NCBI GenBank assembly: GCA_015489315.1
Contig: WFZZ01000085.1
Coordinates: 1-32,707 of the forward strand
Length of the DNA stretch: 32,707 nt
Reading direction: 5' to 3'
Origin: Deltaproteobacteria bacterium
GTDB lineage: Bacteria; Desulfobacterota; Dissulfuribacteria; Dissulfuribacterales; QOAL01
Below the pieces are notes generated by a model, which was given only the letters and a program-made list of their open reading frames with translations, was not told the origin of the DNA and made no database searches. Of this stretch, positions 29,056 through 32,707 are shown one piece after another. Within the stretch, counting starts at the first letter, position 1; the number at the start of each line of letters is the position of its first letter. A program made the position numbers and the translations under genes.

Positions 29056-29156
29056 TTCCTCCGGATCTTTATTTCAGAATTTCATTTTTACATAATAGTT
29101 TCATTGTTGGCAACTGGGGCTTTTCTTGAACAACTGGTTAGAGTATATATGCCTTT

Positions 29157-31979
29157 ATGGGAAAGCGCTATATAGTTGGAATAGACCTTGGGACCACAAA
29201 TTGTGCTGTAGGCTATGTTGATCTTCATGAGGTCTCACCCGGCTCAATAGAGATAAAGTCCTTTGAAATACCCCAGCTTATGGGAATGGGAAGGCTTGGG
29301 AAATCAAAGACCCTGCCCTCCTTTTTGTATTTGCCAACAAGATTTGAAAGTGAAAATACCGTCTTTGCCCTTCCCTGGGATGAAAAAAGGGATTATGCAG
29401 TCGGTGTTTATGCAAGGGATCAGGGTGCCTTGGTTCCCAAAAGGCTGGTCTCTTCGGCAAAGAGTTGGCTCTGTCATGGAGGGGTAGATAGAGACGCCCC
29501 AATCCTTCCTTGGGGCGGAGGAGATGATGTAAAAAAGGTCTCTCCAATAGAGGCATCTTCAAGATACCTTCAACACATTAAAGAGGCATGGGAATATGAA
29601 ATGAAGGTCCCCCTTGAAGAGCAGGATGTAATCATCACTGTTCCTGCCTCCTTTGACCAGGTTGCAAGGGAGCTTACCCTTAAGGCCGCAAAAAATGCGG
29701 GGTTTAGGGATGTAATCCTTTTAGAAGAGCCCCTTGCATCCTTTTATGCATGGCTTTCCCAGCATGAAGGGGACTGGACCGAATTTTTAAGTCCAGGGGA
29801 GATCTTGCTTGTATGTGATGTGGGGGGTGGGACTACTGACTTTACACTCATTTCCTGTGAAAAGGGAGAAAAAGGCCCGAGACTTGAACGGATTGCAGTG
29901 GGGAATCATCTTCTTTTGGGTGGCGACAATATTGACCTTGCCATCAGTGCAATATGTGAAAAAAGGATAGGAAAGGAACTTACAACTGCCCAGTGGCAGA
30001 ATCTCTTTCATCAGGCTCGACAGGCAAAGGAAAGGCTACTTTCTGAAGACGGAATAAATGAGACATCGGTTCGGCTAATTGGAAGGGGAAGGTCCCTTGT
30101 GGGCGGGACCTTGACCATCACCTTAAAACGCGAAGAGGTGGAAAGGGCAATCCTTGATGGATTTTTTCCTGAAATCGAGCTTGATCAAAAATTAAAGGAA
30201 GAGCCTTCGAGGGAAGGCCTACGGGAGATGGGGCTTCCCTATGAAAAAGACCCTGCTGTCACAAGACACCTTGCCCGCTTTATCCTAAGACAGGGTGAGG
30301 GGAAGCTTCCAGATGTGATCCTTTTTAATGGTGGGACCTTAAAGCCCCTTTCCATAAGAGATCGCATCTCAAAAGTCCTTTCAAATTGGAAGGGGAAAGA
30401 GGTCTCTGATATTGAAAGCCAGTCACTGGATTTAGCCATCTCTGTGGGGGCTTGTTACTATGGCCTTGTGAGAAAAGGGCTTGGCTTAAGGGTCGGAGGC
30501 GGGATACCAAGGGCCTATTTTATAGGTCTCACAACCTCTGATAAAGACACAAAAAAGGCCCTTTGCCTTCTGGAAAGAGGTAGTGAAGAAGGAAAGGAGG
30601 TAGAGGTTCAAAGGGAATTTAAGGTCCTTACAAATAGACCCGTCAAGTTTACCCTCTTTAGCTCAACCACAAGGCGCGGGGATAGGCTTGGAGATGTGGT
30701 GGAGATAAATGAAAAGGACTTTGTAAGGCTTCCTCCCCTAAAGACTGTATTAAAATACGGAAAGCGCTCAGAGGATAAGGCCATTCCAGTAAGGGTGGGC
30801 TCTGAGATTACTGCCATCGGAACGTTAGAGCTATTTTGCCGCTCCCTTGTCTCCCCCCACAAGTGGAGGCTTCAGTTTGATCTAAGGGGAGAAGCTAAGA
30901 AAAAAGAGGGTAAAGGCCATCAGTATCAGGTTGAAGGCATAAGGATTGCAAAGCCTAAGGAGGATAAGTCAAAAAAGAGGCTTTCTAAGGAGGACCAGGC
31001 TGCTTTAAAGGAGGCAGAAGGGGTTTTAAGGTCATGTTTCGGTCAAGCAGAAGGCCAGAAGGTTTCTCCAAAGGAGCTAACTTCAAGACTAACTGCCATT
31101 TTTGGCATGGGGAAAGAGCTTTGGTCCATACCAGTTTTAAGGGGCCTTTCAGACATCCTTTTGGAGCTTATGGAGGGAAGAAAAAGGGATTTCATGTATG
31201 AGGCCAGGTGGTTTAATCTAACAGGTTTTTGCCTTCGTCCTGGCTTTGGGGACGAGCTTGACCCCTGGAGGATGAAAAAGGTCTGGCCCCTTTATTTTAA
31301 AGGGCTTTTTCACGTAAAAAAACTTGAGACAAGGCTTCAGTGGTGGATATTCTGGAGAAGGGTTTCAGGGGGGTTAAGTTCTGGCCAGCAGACCCAGCTT
31401 TTTTCCATGGTAAGGCCTGTTTTGATTCAACAAAAGAAGGGAAGGCGCAAAAAGGGAAGGCAAAAGGTAAAGACCTTTAAGCCCCAGACAGAAGAGGCAA
31501 GACAGATGTGGCTTTTTGCTGGAAATCTTGAAAGGCTCGATGTCGAAAACAAGGTTAGCCTCGGGGACGAAATCATCTCCAGCCTTCCACGGTCTTCTTT
31601 TAAAAAGGATCTTTTGTGGGCATTATCCAGAATTGGCGCAAGGATCCCCCTTTATGGCCCGGCAAATAAGGTGGTTTCCCAAGCAATTATCAAAAAGTGG
31701 ATTGAGGGGCTTAAAAAAATGGATGTCCATAAAGAGTTTTTGAGGCCCCTTATTAACTGCGTTGTGTCTATGGCACGAGTCAGTGGAGACAGGGCAAGGG
31801 ACCTTTCCTCCAAGGATCGGGAGGGCATTTGTCTCTGGCTTGAGCTTTTGGGGGCAAAGGATAAAGATATTTTGCCCGTAAAGGAATATCAGGAGCTTCA
31901 AAAGCAAGAAAGGGACGCTGCCTTTGGAGAGCACCTTCCAGAGGGGCTGATTCTTTTTGAGAGTGAGGAGGGAATGTGA
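29157..31979 (+). CDS. Hsp70/DnaK-family ATPase with long non-canonical C-terminus (DUF3731-type architecture, from memory)
   Basis: 940 aa; GIDLGTTNCAVGYVD, PASFDQVARELTLKAAKNAG, LLVCDVGGGTTDFTLIS; C-terminal about 350 aa unlike DnaK. Confidence 0.9.
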   Translation: MGKRYIVGIDLGTTNCAVGYVDLHEVSPGSIEIKSFEIPQLMGMGRLGKSKTLPSFLYLPTRFESENTVFALPWDEKRDYAVGVYARDQGALVPKRLVSSAKSWLCHGGVDRDAPILPWGGGDDVKKVSPIEASSRYLQHIKEAWEYEMKVPLEEQDVIITVPASFDQVARELTLKAAKNAGFRDVILLEEPLASFYAWLSQHEGDWTEFLSPGEILLVCDVGGGTTDFTLISCEKGEKGPRLERIAVGNHLLLGGDNIDLAISAICEKRIGKELTTAQWQNLFHQARQAKERLLSEDGINETSVRLIGRGRSLVGGTLTITLKREEVERAILDGFFPEIELDQKLKEEPSREGLREMGLPYEKDPAVTRHLARFILRQGEGKLPDVILFNGGTLKPLSIRDRISKVLSNWKGKEVSDIESQSLDLAISVGACYYGLVRKGLGLRVGGGIPRAYFIGLTTSDKDTKKALCLLERGSEEGKEVEVQREFKVLTNRPVKFTLFSSTTRRGDRLGDVVEINEKDFVRLPPLKTVLKYGKRSEDKAIPVRVGSEITAIGTLELFCRSLVSPHKWRLQFDLRGEAKKKEGKGHQYQVEGIRIAKPKEDKSKKRLSKEDQAALKEAEGVLRSCFGQAEGQKVSPKELTSRLTAIFGMGKELWSIPVLRGLSDILLELMEGRKRDFMYEARWFNLTGFCLRPGFGDELDPWRMKKVWPLYFKGLFHVKKLETRLQWWIFWRRVSGGLSSGQQTQLFSMVRPVLIQQKKGRRKKGRQKVKTFKPQTEEARQMWLFAGNLERLDVENKVSLGDEIISSLPRSSFKKDLLWALSRIGARIPLYGPANKVVSQAIIKKWIEGLKKMDVHKEFLRPLINCVVSMARVSGDRARDLSSKDREGICLWLELLGAKDKDILPVKEYQELQKQERDAAFGEHLPEGLILFESEEGM

Positions 31980-32440
31980 GGTTTGTTGCGCTCATATTTT
32001 CTTTTTTGGGACTTTGGTGTCTCTTTGTTGGACTTTCAATGGGCCTTGAGGGAATAAAGGCCAGAAACTGGCCCAAGGCCAAGGGGCGGATTATAAAATC
32101 CAAGGTTTCAGAGTTTCGCACTCCCAAAAGCAAGATACGAATAGCAAGGCTTTGTCTTGAGCTTGATTATCTCTATATGGTCGGAAAAGACATCCTCGAA
32201 GGCCACAGATTGGATACAGGATGGAGATGTTTTGCATCAGAAGATCACATAAAAGAAATTGTAAAAAAATATCCAGTTGGGAAGGAGGTCGAGGTCTATT
32301 ATAACCCTCAAAATCCAAAAAGGAGCCTTCTTGAACCGGGCCTTAATTGGTCAGTCTTTTTGATGTCAGGCCTCGGGGTAATCACCCTTTCAATTACATA
32401 TCCTTTTTTGAAAAATATGTTTAGGCTCAGGCGGGCTTGA
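31976..32440 (+). CDS. DUF3592-like membrane protein
   Basis: 154 aa; two TM segments, central KGRIIKSKVSE...VGKEVEVYYNPQNPKRSLLEPG typical of DUF3592; GTG start overlaps the Hsp70 stop. Confidence 0.8.
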   Translation: MRFVALIFSFLGLWCLFVGLSMGLEGIKARNWPKAKGRIIKSKVSEFRTPKSKIRIARLCLELDYLYMVGKDILEGHRLDTGWRCFASEDHIKEIVKKYPVGKEVEVYYNPQNPKRSLLEPGLNWSVFLMSGLGVITLSITYPFLKNMFRLRRA

Positions 32441-32455
32441 ATTAATAGGTATAAA

Positions 32456-32707
32456 TCAGCCAAAGTTTTTCCAGAAAAGAGATTGAATAACCCGTCTTAA
32501 ATCTGCATCCTGTTCAGGGCTAAGTTCTAAGAATTTGATTCCCAACAGATTTCCCAGCCCCTTTTTTTGACGCCATTTTGTAATGCCAGAAAGTTTTAAA
32601 GGCGGTTTTGTATCAAGGCTTACCACAACCTTTGAGTTGATAGGTATATCATCTATTATATGAAGTCTTAATCCTCCAGGACTTAAATCAAGACAGTAGC
32701 CTTCTAA
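32456..32707 (-). CDS. PilZ-domain protein, C-terminal part (truncated by window edge)
   Basis: My minus-strand translation: LEGYCLDLSPGGLRLHIIDDIPINSKVVVSLDTKPPLKLSGITKWRQKKGLGNLLGIKFLELSPEQDADLRRVIQSLFWKNFG*. D-L-S-x-G-G and G-I-x-F motifs. Confidence 0.8.
   Translation of the reverse strand, partial: LEGYCLDLSPGGLRLHIIDDIPINSKVVVSLDTKPPLKLSGITKWRQKKGLGNLLGIKFLELSPEQDADLRRVIQSLFWKNFG

Noticed and set aside
1-32707. CRISPR arrays, insertion sequences, prophage or defence islands
   Set aside because: No regularly spaced repeats, transposase, integrase or phage-like ORFs seen; the yhaO/yhaN pair is best explained as ordinary DNA repair genes.

Overview
The window looks like a bacterial chromosomal segment with AT-leaning, Desulfobacterota-like gene content (taxonomy is inference). 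Most of it is ordinary housekeeping: tig-clpP-clpX-lon, recA-alaS, bioA-bioB, sbcD/yhaO-yhaN-like genes, chrA, an orphan cbiC, a divergent Hsp70-family ATPase, two tRNA-Leu genes, a partial M3 oligoendopeptidase at the left edge and a partial PilZ protein at the right edge. I saw no CRISPR array, transposase or rRNA. The strongest unusual signal is at 7176-8459. An ORF directly after an SPFH/zinc-ribbon gene has one in-frame TGA (7260-7262) exactly where the last Cys of an N-terminal zinc ribbon is expected (CPQC...CSF[TGA]KTNLYI). It continues intact for 398 more codons, and a SECIS-like hairpin (8-bp stem, GGC loop) sits 30 nt downstream of the TGA. This is a candidate, possibly undescribed, selenocysteine-containing zinc-ribbon protein. 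The second signal is at 1033-3531: a membrane-anchored HTH regulator whose predicted extracytoplasmic part looks like an Ig-like plus dockerin/EF-hand module, followed by a small secreted protein that appears to be a paralogue of the Ig-like part, and divergent from a three-CXXCH cytochrome c.
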